Source of the DNA: Ferdinandcohnia sp047238305
Lineage (GTDB): Bacteria > Bacillota > Bacilli > Bacillales > Bacillaceae_L
NCBI RefSeq assembly: GCF_047238305.1
Contig: NZ_JBDFMO010000001.1
Location: forward strand, 4,588,001-4,652,000
DNA length: 64,000 nt
Reading direction: 5' to 3'
Part shown: piece after piece, positions 42,549 to 50,886 of the stretch
Layout: every line of letters begins with the position of its first letter
How positions within the stretch are numbered: the stretch's first letter is position 1
The notes under the pieces: model-generated
What the model was told of the DNA's origin: nothing
The model's database searches: none
What the model saw: only the letters and a program-made list of their open reading frames with translations
Program-made: the position numbers and the translations under genes

Positions 42549-43529
42549 ATGAGCAACAAAATTAGACTAGGTATCGTAGGTTACGGTAATCTTGGAAAAG
42601 GCGCAATTAAAGCTATTAAACAATCTCCTGACATGGAATTAGTTGCTGTTTTTACTAGAAGAGCCCCAGAAAGCCTAAAGCTTGAGGATGCAAATGTAAA
42701 AGCTGAACATATTTCAAATGCAAGTGATTATCAAGGTAAAATTGATGTCATGCTCCTTTGTGGTGGTTCTGCTACGGATCTACCTGAACAAACTCCACAA
42801 TTTGCTAGCATGTTCAATACTGTAGATAGTTTTGATACACACGCAAAGATTCCTGAATTTTACCAATCTGTAAATGAAGCTGCAAAAAATACAACAGCTA
42901 TTATCTCAGTAGGTTGGGATCCAGGTCTATTCTCAATCAACCGTGTGATGGCGGATGCCATTTTACCAAATGGTGAAAACTATACATTCTGGGGCAAAGG
43001 TCTAAGCCAAGGGCACTCTGATGCAATTAGACGTGTCGAAGGTGTTAAAAACGGTGTCCAATATACAATTCCTTCTGAGGATGCAATGGAAAAAGTTCGC
43101 AGTGGTTCAAATCCAGAACTAACAACTGCTGAAAAACACCGTCGTGTTTGCTATGTGGTTGCAGAAGAAGGTGCTGACAAAGCTGCTATTGAAAATGAAA
43201 TTAAAACAATGCCAAACTACTTCGCGGATTATGAGACAGAAGTGAACTTTATTTCTGAAGACGAATTAAATCGTGACCACTCTAAATCTCCACATGGTGG
43301 GTTTGTGATTCGCGGTGGAGAAACAAGTGAAGGCACTAAACAAATTTACGAGTTCTCTTTAAAACTAGATAGTAATCCTGAGTTTACTTCGGCTGTATTG
43401 GTTGCATATGCAAGAGCTGCTTACCGCCTTAGCCAAGAAAAACAATTTGGTGCAAAAACAGTATTTGATGTAGCGCCAAGCTATATCTCTCCTAAGTTAC
43501 CAGAGGAATTACGTAAAGATTACTTATAA
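42549..43529 (+). CDS. ddh: meso-Diaminopimelate dehydrogenase
   Basis: A 326-residue NADP-dependent dehydrogenase converting tetrahydrodipicolinate to meso-diaminopimelate in one step, for lysine and peptidoglycan. The Rossmann motif GIVGYGNLGKGAIKAI (residues 8-23) and the DAPDH blocks SVGWDPGLFSINR and SQGHSDAIRRVEGV are typical. The length equals the Corynebacterium/Lysinibacillus enzyme. The ATG at 42549 was chosen for its spacing from GGAG; the ATG at 42543 is too close. It is monocistronic, with a terminator after it. Confidence 0.95.
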   Translation: MSNKIRLGIVGYGNLGKGAIKAIKQSPDMELVAVFTRRAPESLKLEDANVKAEHISNASDYQGKIDVMLLCGGSATDLPEQTPQFASMFNTVDSFDTHAKIPEFYQSVNEAAKNTTAIISVGWDPGLFSINRVMADAILPNGENYTFWGKGLSQGHSDAIRRVEGVKNGVQYTIPSEDAMEKVRSGSNPELTTAEKHRRVCYVVAEEGADKAAIENEIKTMPNYFADYETEVNFISEDELNRDHSKSPHGGFVIRGGETSEGTKQIYEFSLKLDSNPEFTSAVLVAYARAAYRLSQEKQFGAKTVFDVAPSYISPKLPEELRKDYL

Positions 43530-43537
43530 GTAAGCAA

Positions 43538-43564
43538 AAATCACTCACAAATTGTGAGTGATTT
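43538..43564. terminator. Bidirectional terminator between ddh and the sulfurylase-like gene
   Basis: AAATCACTCACAA and TTGTGAGTGATTT form a hairpin followed by T-runs on both strands; it serves the two converging genes. Confidence 0.85.
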
Positions 43565-43570
43565 TTTATA

Positions 43571-45295
43571 TTACTCGTCACTGCCTCTGTATCGCTTGTA
43601 TGGCAGTGGGTTCCATATCCGGTATTTTAGATCGTCTGAACGTAGTGGTGCGGGAATATCATCAAAGATTTTCTTAGCCACTTCTAGTTCACGCTCCGCT
43701 TCCGACTTATCCTGGTACATGAATTCGTCTGAAGCTTGATCCAGTGCTTTATCCACCTTTTCTTCTAAATAATCAACCACCATCTCTTGTTGTCGATGAA
43801 TGGATTCCCTCGCAGATGCCACCCAATCAGGCTGTGCGGTACGAAGGGTGTCTGATACATAACTAAACTCTTTGAAAATATCTTTATAAATCTTATCCGC
43901 ATTTTCACGGGCATCCAAGATAGCATTCTCTAAATCTTCAATCGTAAGCTCCTCAACCTCAAGAGGAGTTCTACGTTTTGGACCACCGATTCCTGACCTC
44001 GTTAAATAATATGGGAAAATACTTTTTATCGTTTTCCCGACTGGTGAGATTGCCATTTGATTCTCATCTACACCCTTTGGCTGCACGCCCTGCATCGCAA
44101 TTCGAGCTGATTCTGGTCTCACAATTTCCTTTGGTGGTAACACACCATACCGCAACAGCTCGCGAATGCCTGTCCCCGAAATATTAATCCGATACTGCTC
44201 ATCATGTGGACATGTTTGTTCGGTTGCTTGCGCACTACAACGTGTACAATAAAACACTTCGTGAAACAGACGAATATCAATTCCTAATTCTGCTGGTGTA
44301 AATTCGTCAAAAATTGTATGGCTCGCATATTTGTCATAATAATCACCAATACCGGCGTGGTCTCGTCCAATTAGGGCATGTGTACATCCGTAGTTTTTCA
44401 TAATCAATGCATGAAGGACAGCCTCACGTGGTCCCGCAAAAATATAGGTAACACGTAATGGTGCTAGAATTGTCCTTTCCTTTGGATAATATGTATCTAG
44501 CACACTGCGGTAGGACAATACCCGGAACTCATGTCGTGTATATTCACGCTTTGCCATTTCTACAAGTGGCTGAACAAATAAACCTTCTAACTCTTCTAAT
44601 GCATTTCGATGAATATACTCGTGTCCGCGGTGTAAAGGATTGGCCCCTGTAATAAATCCTCCAACCGACTTAAACTTCTTCGTCTCATAAAATAGCTTCC
44701 AAGTATCCTTAGGCTCCATTCGAATCTCTTCAAATGGCCCCCAGTGGGCTCGACGGAGCAATGTGATTGGTCCAGCCAAGGCTGTATCACCCATTCGACG
44801 ATAGATTGAATCTACACCTGGGTGGTTACGGTCAGTTGTGCCGAACACATGGTTTGCACGGAATTCACGATCATAGTGAAAAATATCCGTCAATTTAAGT
44901 ATGGCAACAGGCACTCTTGTTTCATCAGCGAGAGCAACCTCATCCCCTACTGATAATGTCTTAATAATCTGCGCGTTCCGGTCACCAGTTGGTGCGAAGC
45001 TGAGTGGCACCGGCCATACGACCCCACTTTTCAAGCGGCCTTTTGTCAAAACAGACTTATAATCTTCCTCATCCATAAAGCCTTCGTTAGGAGACAATAC
45101 CCCAGTTGCAATCATTTCAAGTGTTATGACAGCCTCCAAATCCACCATAATCATCGGTAACTGCTTGGCCCTTTCCATCGCTTCCTCTTGCTCTTTCCCC
45201 GCAAGAACACGATTCACCAATTTGCCACCATGTGGTTGCTGTGGATAACCTGCAAATGTTTTTTCATCCAATACATCTGTAAATTGATTCATCAT
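43571..45295 (-). CDS. ATP-sulfurylase homologue with altered substrate site and C-terminal extension
   Basis: A 574-residue member of the ATP sulfurylase (sulfate adenylyltransferase) superfamily. PUA-like N-domain, then the nucleotidyltransferase core: HxxH is intact (LHRGH, His222 and His225), as are GRDHAG, a zinc-type Cys set (CTRCSAQATEQTCPHDE) and SGTGIRELL. The canonical QTRNP, whose Gln and Arg bind sulfate, reads TGANP (Thr216, Ala218). About 170 helical residues follow the usual end at 390 (acidic, Lys/Glu rich, no P-loop of APS kinase). No cysJI, cysH or APS kinase is nearby. Adenylation of another oxyanion or carboxylate is a more likely activity than sulfate activation. AGGGGAGGG precedes the ATG. 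Confidence 0.82.
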   Translation of the reverse strand: MMNQFTDVLDEKTFAGYPQQPHGGKLVNRVLAGKEQEEAMERAKQLPMIMVDLEAVITLEMIATGVLSPNEGFMDEEDYKSVLTKGRLKSGVVWPVPLSFAPTGDRNAQIIKTLSVGDEVALADETRVPVAILKLTDIFHYDREFRANHVFGTTDRNHPGVDSIYRRMGDTALAGPITLLRRAHWGPFEEIRMEPKDTWKLFYETKKFKSVGGFITGANPLHRGHEYIHRNALEELEGLFVQPLVEMAKREYTRHEFRVLSYRSVLDTYYPKERTILAPLRVTYIFAGPREAVLHALIMKNYGCTHALIGRDHAGIGDYYDKYASHTIFDEFTPAELGIDIRLFHEVFYCTRCSAQATEQTCPHDEQYRINISGTGIRELLRYGVLPPKEIVRPESARIAMQGVQPKGVDENQMAISPVGKTIKSIFPYYLTRSGIGGPKRRTPLEVEELTIEDLENAILDARENADKIYKDIFKEFSYVSDTLRTAQPDWVASARESIHRQQEMVVDYLEEKVDKALDQASDEFMYQDKSEAERELEVAKKIFDDIPAPLRSDDLKYRIWNPLPYKRYRGSDE

Positions 45296-45435
45296 ATCAC
45301 CCTCCCCTTACCACATATATTCTATCGATATCCTTTATATCCTTCTTAAACTTAATATCTTTTTCGAAAATTCAGGTAATTATACATTAATCAACAGAAA
45401 TAGACAAAGGATGTATCGACAAACATATTTTTTTG

Positions 45436-45448
45436 TGTAAGCGTTACA
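45436..45448. promoter_or_regulatory. Symmetric sequence between the sulfurylase-like and PurC-like genes
   Basis: TGTAAGCGTTACA has inverted arms TGTAA/TTACA and lies in the divergent control region. It is one base short of a standard CcpA site and may be an operator of another regulator. Confidence 0.3.
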
Positions 45449-45526
45449 CTTTGGAATTAACTCTTGTTCAATAATAATTTTAAATTTATGATTATTATGT
45501 AATTGAATTCGCATAGGAGGATTGAC

Positions 45527-46207
45527 ATGGAGTTAAAGTACACAGGTAAAACAAAAGATGTCTATGAGTTACCGAACGGAAATTACTTACTACAATTTAA
45601 AGACGATGTCACAGGCGTTGATGGGGTTTTTGATCCAGGTGCAAATACAGTTGGTTTAACCATTGAAGGTGCAGGTCGTGCTGGATTAAAACTAACAAAA
45701 TACTTTTTTGAACGCTTAAATGAAAAAGGGATTCCAACTCACTATATTGACGCTGATATCGAACAAGCAACTATGACAGTCAAACCGGCTGAAGTATTCG
45801 GTAAAGGGCTTGAAGTCATTTGTAGATACCGTGCTGTCGGTAGCTTTCTACGCCGATATGGCTTATACGCTGAAGAAGGACAAGCCTTGGATGCTTTTGT
45901 GGAAGTAACCTTAAAAGATGACGGTCGTGGAGATCCTCCAATCAGTGAAGACGCTTTGGACATGCTGGGCATCTTGTCTAAAGAAGAATATCAAGTATTA
46001 AAAAGCCTTACCCAACAAATTGCAGGGATCGTCAAGGACGAGCTTGCGAAGAAGGGTATTGAGCTATATGATATCAAATTCGAATTTGGACGTACGGGCG
46101 AAAACAGACAAATCGTTCTCATCGATGAAATCTCTGGCGGAAACATGCGAGCCTACAAAGACGGCCAATACGTCGAACCACTCGAATTAGAAAAGATGTT
46201 TTTATAA
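45527..46207 (+). CDS. SAICAR synthetase (PurC) homologue, diverged
   Basis: A 226-residue ATP-grasp-like protein of the PurC family, starting at an ATG with AGGAGG 6 bases upstream. The N-terminal ATP-binding loop (YTGKTKDVYEL), the block ICRYRAVGSFLRRYG, GDPPISEDAL and the signature DIKFEFG are present. The signature DE-[FIL]-SPD-x-xR is changed to DEISGGNMRAY, so the aspartate/CAIR-binding loop differs. Purine genes are not nearby; the normal purC belongs to the pur operon. It may ligate an amino acid to another carboxylated substrate. It is divergent from the sulfurylase-like gene. Confidence 0.8.
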   Translation: MELKYTGKTKDVYELPNGNYLLQFKDDVTGVDGVFDPGANTVGLTIEGAGRAGLKLTKYFFERLNEKGIPTHYIDADIEQATMTVKPAEVFGKGLEVICRYRAVGSFLRRYGLYAEEGQALDAFVEVTLKDDGRGDPPISEDALDMLGILSKEEYQVLKSLTQQIAGIVKDELAKKGIELYDIKFEFGRTGENRQIVLIDEISGGNMRAYKDGQYVEPLELEKMFL

Positions 46208-46208
46208 A

Positions 46209-46237
46209 TGGGACAGAGGGACAGGTCCCTCGTCCCA
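46209..46237. repeat. Palindromic GGGAC...GTCCC mini-repeat
   Basis: TGGGAC at 46209-46214 and GTCCCA at 46232-46237 bound a near-perfect palindrome (inner AGGGAC/GTCCCT) directly after the PurC-like stop. Related sequences with GGGACAGGTxxxTCGTCCC character occur at about 37440-37470 and 19895-19912, and a GGGAC fragment near 56826. Confidence 0.6.
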
Positions 46238-46274
46238 AATGGGGCTACACTACATTTTTCATACAATAAAAAGA

Positions 46275-46310
46275 GTTAGTCCTCGTTTGTAAAAGCATCG
46301 GGGGACTAAC
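46275..46310 (-). terminator. Terminator of the YitT gene
   Basis: GTTAGTCC (46275-46282) pairs with GGACTAAC (46303-46310); on the minus strand it is followed by TCTTTTTATT. Confidence 0.75.
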
Positions 46311-46354
46311 CCTTATTACATAGTAGATCTAATAAGATAAAGAAAGAATTGTTG

Positions 46355-47230
46355 TTAATGTATATCTCTTTTCTTAAAACTACCTCCCTTAACTTCCGAA
46401 ACGTCATATACAACAACAAAGGCCTGTTTGTCTATTTCATAAATAATTTCTTTCATTTTACTGTCCTCTAAACGGTTAATAATACAAGTAATTTCTTTGA
46501 ATTGCTCATTTGAATAACCGCCTTCAACTATATTGTAGGTTGCACTTCGACCTAAACGATCACGTATTGTTTCTACCATTAATTCGGGTTGACTTGTGAT
46601 AACTTTATAGGTTTTAGAACCACTTAAACCTTCCTCCACAGTATGAATCACCTTAGACGCTATAAAATAAGCAATTCCTGATAAGAAAGCCCCTTGTAAT
46701 CCAAAAACGGTTGAAACTACAATAAAAACAAATAAGTTTAAGAATAAAATCAGGTCACTTGTTCCAAAAGGTAATTTCCGGGATAGTAATACGGCTAACA
46801 TATCAATGCCATCTAATGCACCACCATTACGTAATGCGACTCCCATACCGAAACCGATAATAATACCACCAACAACAGTTACCAACAGTGTATCTCCTTG
46901 TATAATGGTTGGAATGTGGTGCATAATGCTTGTCCCATAAGCTAATGAAGCAATGCCGATAACAGAATAAATTGCAAAACTTTTCCCTATTTGTTTATAT
47001 CCTAAAAATATGAAAGGGATATTTAGCACAGCAATCAAGATTCCTAGAGGTATTCCCATAAGTTTTGAACCCACAATACTTAGACCAGTCACACCGCCAT
47101 CTGAGACGTTGTTTGGAATTAAGATTGCCTCCAGTCCATATGCTGTTATAAATGCCCCGATTATAACGGCTATTGCGCGTAATACCTTTTTAAGCCTATT
47201 CTTTCTTCTTTGCTTGGCCATTGTACCCAT
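46355..47230 (-). CDS. YitT family membrane protein
   Basis: A 291-residue protein with an N-terminal YitT/DUF161 domain of five hydrophobic segments and a C-terminal cytosolic DUF2179 domain (ITSQPELMVETIRDRLGRSATYNIVEGGYSNEQFKEITCIINR). Function is unknown for the family. The ATG at 47230 is preceded by GAGGACT and the polybasic MAKQRRKNRLKKVLR; the longer frame to 47377 runs through the operator palindromes and was rejected. It is probably controlled by the three palindromes upstream. Confidence 0.88.
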   Translation of the reverse strand: MGTMAKQRRKNRLKKVLRAIAVIIGAFITAYGLEAILIPNNVSDGGVTGLSIVGSKLMGIPLGILIAVLNIPFIFLGYKQIGKSFAIYSVIGIASLAYGTSIMHHIPTIIQGDTLLVTVVGGIIIGFGMGVALRNGGALDGIDMLAVLLSRKLPFGTSDLILFLNLFVFIVVSTVFGLQGAFLSGIAYFIASKVIHTVEEGLSGSKTYKVITSQPELMVETIRDRLGRSATYNIVEGGYSNEQFKEITCIINRLEDSKMKEIIYEIDKQAFVVVYDVSEVKGGSFKKRDIH

Positions 47231-47330
47231 TTTGAGTCCTCTTTCCCAACTAATCTCTTTTTTTCTATTAACGTACATTATTTCCATCTCATCTATATCA
47301 TATCCAATACAAAACTCCGATCCAACATCA

Positions 47331-47405
47331 TGACACTGTGTCACATCACAACAAAACATTATATGACACCGTGTCATTTGTCAACAAAAATATGACAACG
47401 TGTCA
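47331..47405. promoter_or_regulatory. Three-copy palindromic operator upstream of yitT
   Basis: TGACACTGTGTCA (47331-47343), TGACACCGTGTCA (47364-47376) and TGACAACGTGTCA (47393-47405) share TGACAnnGTGTCA, about 29-33 bases apart (roughly three helical turns). This is typical for cooperative binding of a dimeric TetR- or GntR-type repressor; the regulator gene is not in the window. Confidence 0.75.
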
Positions 47406-47575
47406 TAGTAAAGAAAAGTAAGCAGTATATTTATATACCAAGCATTTTTGACCATAAAAAAAGGGTGTCATCCCCAATACTGTAATGTTTACGTACCATG
47501 GGCATGCACCCGAGTACAACATTTTAATTCCACTCCTGCCTTCCTTCAGGTGTCCATGCTTTTCCTAATCACATT

Positions 47576-47584
47576 CATATACTA
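47576..47584 (+). promoter_or_regulatory. Candidate sigma-K/sigma-E -10 box
   Basis: CATATACTA fits the sigma-K -10 pattern CATANNNTA and the start of the sigma-E one. It lies 42 bases before the CotA-like ATG, allowing a leader of about 35 bases. The -35 region is weak, so this is a prediction only. Confidence 0.4.
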
Positions 47585-47626
47585 GGTATGAAAGTTTATT
47601 TTATTTTTTCAAAGGAGCAGATTTAT

Positions 47627-49348
47627 ATGTCTTTAAGGAAGTTTGTAGATGCATTACCTATTCCATCTATTTTAAAACCAAAAGATAAATCTGATGACAT
47701 CCCTTTCTATGAAGTAACCATGAAACAAGTTAAACAAAAGTTACATCGTGATTTGCCAGCAACTACTGTCTGGGGTTACAACGGTTTGTATCCGGGACCT
47801 ACATTCGAAGCAAGAAGAAATGAACCTATTTTAGTTAAGTGGAAAAATGAGTTACCCTATGAACACCTGCTGCCTGTTGATCGAACTCTTCATGGTTCAG
47901 ATCCGGATACCCCATCTGTTAGGACGGTTGTACACTTGCATGGAGGTCGGGTTCGACCGGAAAATGATGGGTATCCTGAAGCGTGGTTTACACGAGATTT
48001 TAAAAATACAGGTCTGAAATTCGTGAAAGAAGTCTACCATTATCCAAACTGTCAACGGGCTACAACGCTTTGGTATCATGATCACGCCCTTGGAATCACT
48101 CGTTTGAACGTTTATGCAGGGCTCGCTGGCTTTTATATCCTTCGAGATGAAGAAGAGGAAGAATTGCACCTGCCTAGTGGAAAATTTGAAATTCCATTGG
48201 TCATTCAGGATCGCTCGTTTAATCTTGATCCAAACAGCGAACAGTTTGGTGAGCTGTTCTATCCATCCCAGCCTGGCCAGGAACCGCCTCCTGCACCACA
48301 GCCGCCTCTTTTACCAATAGACACGACAATACCAAATCCATCTGTTGTCCCTGAATTCTTTGGTAATACCATCCTAGTCAATGGAAAAGTGTGGCCTTTC
48401 CTTGAAGTTGAGCCACGAAAATACCGGTTCCGCATCCTTAATGGTTCCAATGCTCGTTTTTACGGCATTAACTTTAGTTCCTCAAATCTAAAGTTCACTT
48501 TAATTGGCACGGATGGCGGACTATTGGAAAAGAAGATAGAAAACGTGTCCCATATCACCCTTGCACCAGCTGAACGTGTGGATGTTATTGTTGATTTTTC
48601 AAGACATAGTGGCCAACGTATTATCTTAACAAATGATGCACCATCACCGTTCCCTAATGGCACTCTACCATCTCCAGACCTTACGCAGATTATGGAGTTT
48701 CGCGTCAAACAAAAACTATCCAAACCTGACAAAAGTAAAGTTCCAAAAAAGCTAAGCTGCTTTGAGAGACTTGATCAAACTAAAGCTGTTACGGTACGAA
48801 AAACTACTTTAGTGGAAACAACGGATGAATTTGGACGGCTAAAACTTTTATTAGGATCGGTGAATCCAGCATATCCAGACCGCGCCAATGGAATGAATTG
48901 GGATCAACCTCCAATAACAGAAACCCCATATAATGGGACTATAGAAGTTTGGGAGCTTTACAATACTACACTGGACACTCATCCGATTCACTTGCACCTT
49001 GTTACTTTCCAAATATTGAGTTGTCATAGTTTTTCCGGTAATCCAGAAAATCCGACCATTGACCCGACGCCACTACCACTGGATCCAAGTGAAACGGGAT
49101 GGAAGGATACCGTTCGCGCCAATCCTGGTGAGGTTACCCGTATCATTGCACGTTTTGGGCCATTTACAGGAATTTACCCATGGCACTGCCACATCCTTGA
49201 ACACGAAGATCACGAGATGATGAGACCATACGAAAATCTCGATAATCTGAATTTTAACCCATGCATTCCCATTCAAGGCGAGTGTCCAGATGAGTCGTTT
49301 ACTCAATGTTGTGAAGATAAACACGATGATGATTCATGTTCAGATTAG
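47627..49348 (+). CDS. Multicopper oxidase, CotA-like spore-coat laccase
   Basis: A 573-residue blue multicopper oxidase. All four copper motifs are visible: VVHLHGG, WYHDHALG, HPIHLHLVTF and PWHCHILEHEDHEMMRP (type 1 with Met). The length and sequence type are CotA/bilirubin-oxidase-like. The C-terminus has a Cys/Asp-rich tail (CIPIQGECPDESFTQCCEDKH) that exceeds the usual CotA end. There is no signal peptide, as in CotA, which is placed on the coat from the mother cell. ATG at 47627 with AAAGGAG 12 bases upstream; the longer frame start at 47588 has no ribosome site. Confidence 0.9.
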   Translation: MSLRKFVDALPIPSILKPKDKSDDIPFYEVTMKQVKQKLHRDLPATTVWGYNGLYPGPTFEARRNEPILVKWKNELPYEHLLPVDRTLHGSDPDTPSVRTVVHLHGGRVRPENDGYPEAWFTRDFKNTGLKFVKEVYHYPNCQRATTLWYHDHALGITRLNVYAGLAGFYILRDEEEEELHLPSGKFEIPLVIQDRSFNLDPNSEQFGELFYPSQPGQEPPPAPQPPLLPIDTTIPNPSVVPEFFGNTILVNGKVWPFLEVEPRKYRFRILNGSNARFYGINFSSSNLKFTLIGTDGGLLEKKIENVSHITLAPAERVDVIVDFSRHSGQRIILTNDAPSPFPNGTLPSPDLTQIMEFRVKQKLSKPDKSKVPKKLSCFERLDQTKAVTVRKTTLVETTDEFGRLKLLLGSVNPAYPDRANGMNWDQPPITETPYNGTIEVWELYNTTLDTHPIHLHLVTFQILSCHSFSGNPENPTIDPTPLPLDPSETGWKDTVRANPGEVTRIIARFGPFTGIYPWHCHILEHEDHEMMRPYENLDNLNFNPCIPIQGECPDESFTQCCEDKHDDDSCSD

Positions 49349-49387
49349 AATCATCACATCCACCCCAAAAATCTAAGAGAATATAAA

Positions 49388-49417
49388 AGACTAGCTTTAT
49401 ATCAAAAAAGCTAGTCT
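49388..49417. terminator. Terminator after the CotA-like gene
   Basis: AGACTAGCTTT (49388-49398) and AAAGCTAGTCT (49407-49417) form a hairpin, followed by ATTTCTT on the plus strand. Confidence 0.8.
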
Positions 49418-49493
49418 ATTTCTTATCGATAACGAAATCCGTCACTTTATACGGTGGGGCTTTACCATGCATCAGAATTAAAAGTTAGCCATG

Positions 49494-49682
49494 CTAGTTC
49501 GAAAACATCATTAAAAGAGGACCAAATAATGTTGGAACAAGCAAAACTAAAACTAAACCTGTAAACATGTAGGTAACGTATTTTTTCCGATCTACACCTG
49601 CTCTTAGTTCCCACAAGCCGATTGTAATGAAATATAAACCTATCATTAGTACTATTGCGGGTAACATAATAAAAATATTCAT
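49494..49682 (-). CDS. Small membrane protein (62 aa), unknown
   Basis: Two hydrophobic helices (IMLPAIVLMIGLYFITIGLW, about residues 4-23, and VTYMFTGLVLVLLVPTLFG) joined by a short charged loop (RAGVDRKK). The ATG has GAGGGGA 8 bases upstream, good evidence for a real gene. Family not recognised. It faces the CotA gene and shares no operon with it. Confidence 0.65.
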   Translation of the reverse strand: MNIFIMLPAIVLMIGLYFITIGLWELRAGVDRKKYVTYMFTGLVLVLLVPTLFGPLLMMFSN

Positions 49683-49769
49683 CTAGTTTTCCCCTCTCAA
49701 TACGCAATCCTTTTTAACATAATATTCCATATATTCAATTGAATTTCCTGCTTCATTCACATAAAAAAA

Positions 49770-49790
49770 CGACTGCCTTGTCAGCAATCG
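49770..49790 (-). terminator. Terminator after the VOC gene
   Basis: CGACTGC (49770-49776) pairs with GCAATCG (49784-49790) with one G-U pair, followed by TTTTTTT on the minus strand. Confidence 0.6.
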
Positions 49791-49820
49791 CACTCGTTGA
49801 AGAACGTCATATTTTCAACT

Positions 49821-50243
49821 TTACTCGCTAAATTCCCATTCTGGATTCCAAACTACTTCCCACAAATGTCCGTCTGGGTCTTGGAAGTATCCAGAATACC
49901 CTCCCCAAAAGGTCTCGTGTGCTGGAACTGTAATAGTTGCACCAGCCTTCCTTGCCTGTTCCATTACAGTATCGACCTCTGCTTTACTCCCCACATTATG
50001 ACCAATCGTGAATTCAGTTGGACTTATTGGAGTCTGTTCTATACCTGTGTCATGAGCGATATCCTTCCGATTCCAAATGGCGAGTTTCAATCCTGATTGC
50101 AAATCGAAAAATGCAACAGCACCGTGCTCAAATTCCTGACCAACTATTCCTGTTGTTGGTAGCCCAAGTCCGTCCCTGTAGAATGTCAAAGACCTTTCCA
50201 AATCATCTACACCCAATGTGATAACTGAAATTCGTGGTTTCAT
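49821..50243 (-). CDS. VOC (glyoxalase/bleomycin-resistance) family protein
   Basis: A 140-residue single-unit vicinal-oxygen-chelate protein with the beta-alpha-beta-beta-beta fold repeats (ISVITLGVDDLERSLTFYRDGLGLPT near the N-terminus, SGYFQDPDGHLWEVVWNPEW at the C-terminus with Glu as metal ligand). Its ligand is unknown; it may be a small-molecule binding or resistance protein. The ATG follows AGGAG. Monocistronic. Confidence 0.88.
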   Translation of the reverse strand: MKPRISVITLGVDDLERSLTFYRDGLGLPTTGIVGQEFEHGAVAFFDLQSGLKLAIWNRKDIAHDTGIEQTPISPTEFTIGHNVGSKAEVDTVMEQARKAGATITVPAHETFWGGYSGYFQDPDGHLWEVVWNPEWEFSE

Positions 50244-50299
50244 CTCATATCTCCTAACTATTTTATTCGTTCAATTTATTAAATAGGGTTATCAATTCA

Positions 50300-50584
50300 T
50301 TAAACCAAAAACCAAATACCTACACACATCACCATAAATGCAGCTCCGAAAATGAACAACGTTATTCTTAAGGCTAAAATATGATGACTCCCAAAAGTTA
50401 TTTTATATAGTTTATGAAGCCCCATTAAAATCCAACCAATTATTAGAAAAAAGCCTGTTGTATCTGAACTTTCATTTGTTTCCTCATAAAACCCTTCTGC
50501 TTTCTTAGAAAATGAAAAGTAGAAAGCCATAATACTTAATACTCCCGTGATTACCGTTACGCCTAATACAGTCATAATGTCCAT
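50300..50584 (-). CDS. Small membrane protein (94 aa), unknown
   Basis: A protein of 94 residues with three hydrophobic segments (TVLGVTVITGVLSIMAFYFSF, FFLIIGWILMGLHKLY, IFGAAFMVMCVGIWFLV). The ATG at 50584 follows GGGGGA at 6 bases. No family recognised. It stands just upstream and divergent from the sigma factor gene. Confidence 0.6.
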   Translation of the reverse strand: MDIMTVLGVTVITGVLSIMAFYFSFSKKAEGFYEETNESSDTTGFFLIIGWILMGLHKLYKITFGSHHILALRITLFIFGAAFMVMCVGIWFLV

Positions 50585-50886
50585 ACTCAATCCCCCGCTG
50601 TAAAATGAATATACTTTTCATTTTTTCTGAAATGGTAACCTAGCATAATTTATATACGATAGACACTATAAAATGTTTCATCTATTTAATTATGATTTAA
50701 CCTTTTGCGTTCGTTGTTAACTCTTATAGATAAAAAATGCGTTCTTAACCCCCTATTATTTATAAAAGTACAGAAAAAAGGTTTCGTTTATACCTCAATT
50801 CCATTAGAGGTATGTTATTATAAAAAGTAAAATAAACCCATTTTTACAATGTTTTTACGAATATATAGTAAGGAAGGTATGGTTGC
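50585..50886. other. AT-rich leader region of the sigma-factor gene
   Basis: 302 bases without a gene. Contains a candidate ECF-type promoter (50635-50660) and a hexamer pair GTTAAC (50716-50721) and CGTT (50740-50743) that is a weaker alternative. Confidence 0.5.
50635..50660 (+). promoter_or_regulatory. Candidate ECF-type autoregulatory promoter
   Basis: GTAACC (50635-50640) and CGAT (50657-50660) lie 16 bases apart, the usual spacing of ECF sigma-factor promoters. The exact AAC and CG signals agree, but the distance to the sigma-factor ATG is about 225 bases, so confidence is low. Confidence 0.25.

Larger units (their letters stand above)
47231..47626. other. Divergent control region of yitT and the CotA-like gene
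   Basis: Contains three TGACAnnGTGTCA sites (47331-47405), an AT-rich stretch and a mother-cell-type -10 box (47576-47584). No open frame with a ribosome site was found. Confidence 0.6.

Noticed and set aside
43571..45295. Fusion of ATP sulfurylase with APS kinase
   Set aside because: No P-loop (GxxxxGK[ST]) is visible in the C-terminal 170 residues.
45436..45448. TGTAAGCGTTACA considered as a CcpA site
   Set aside because: One base too short for cre and only partly matching; kept as a symmetric sequence of unknown role.
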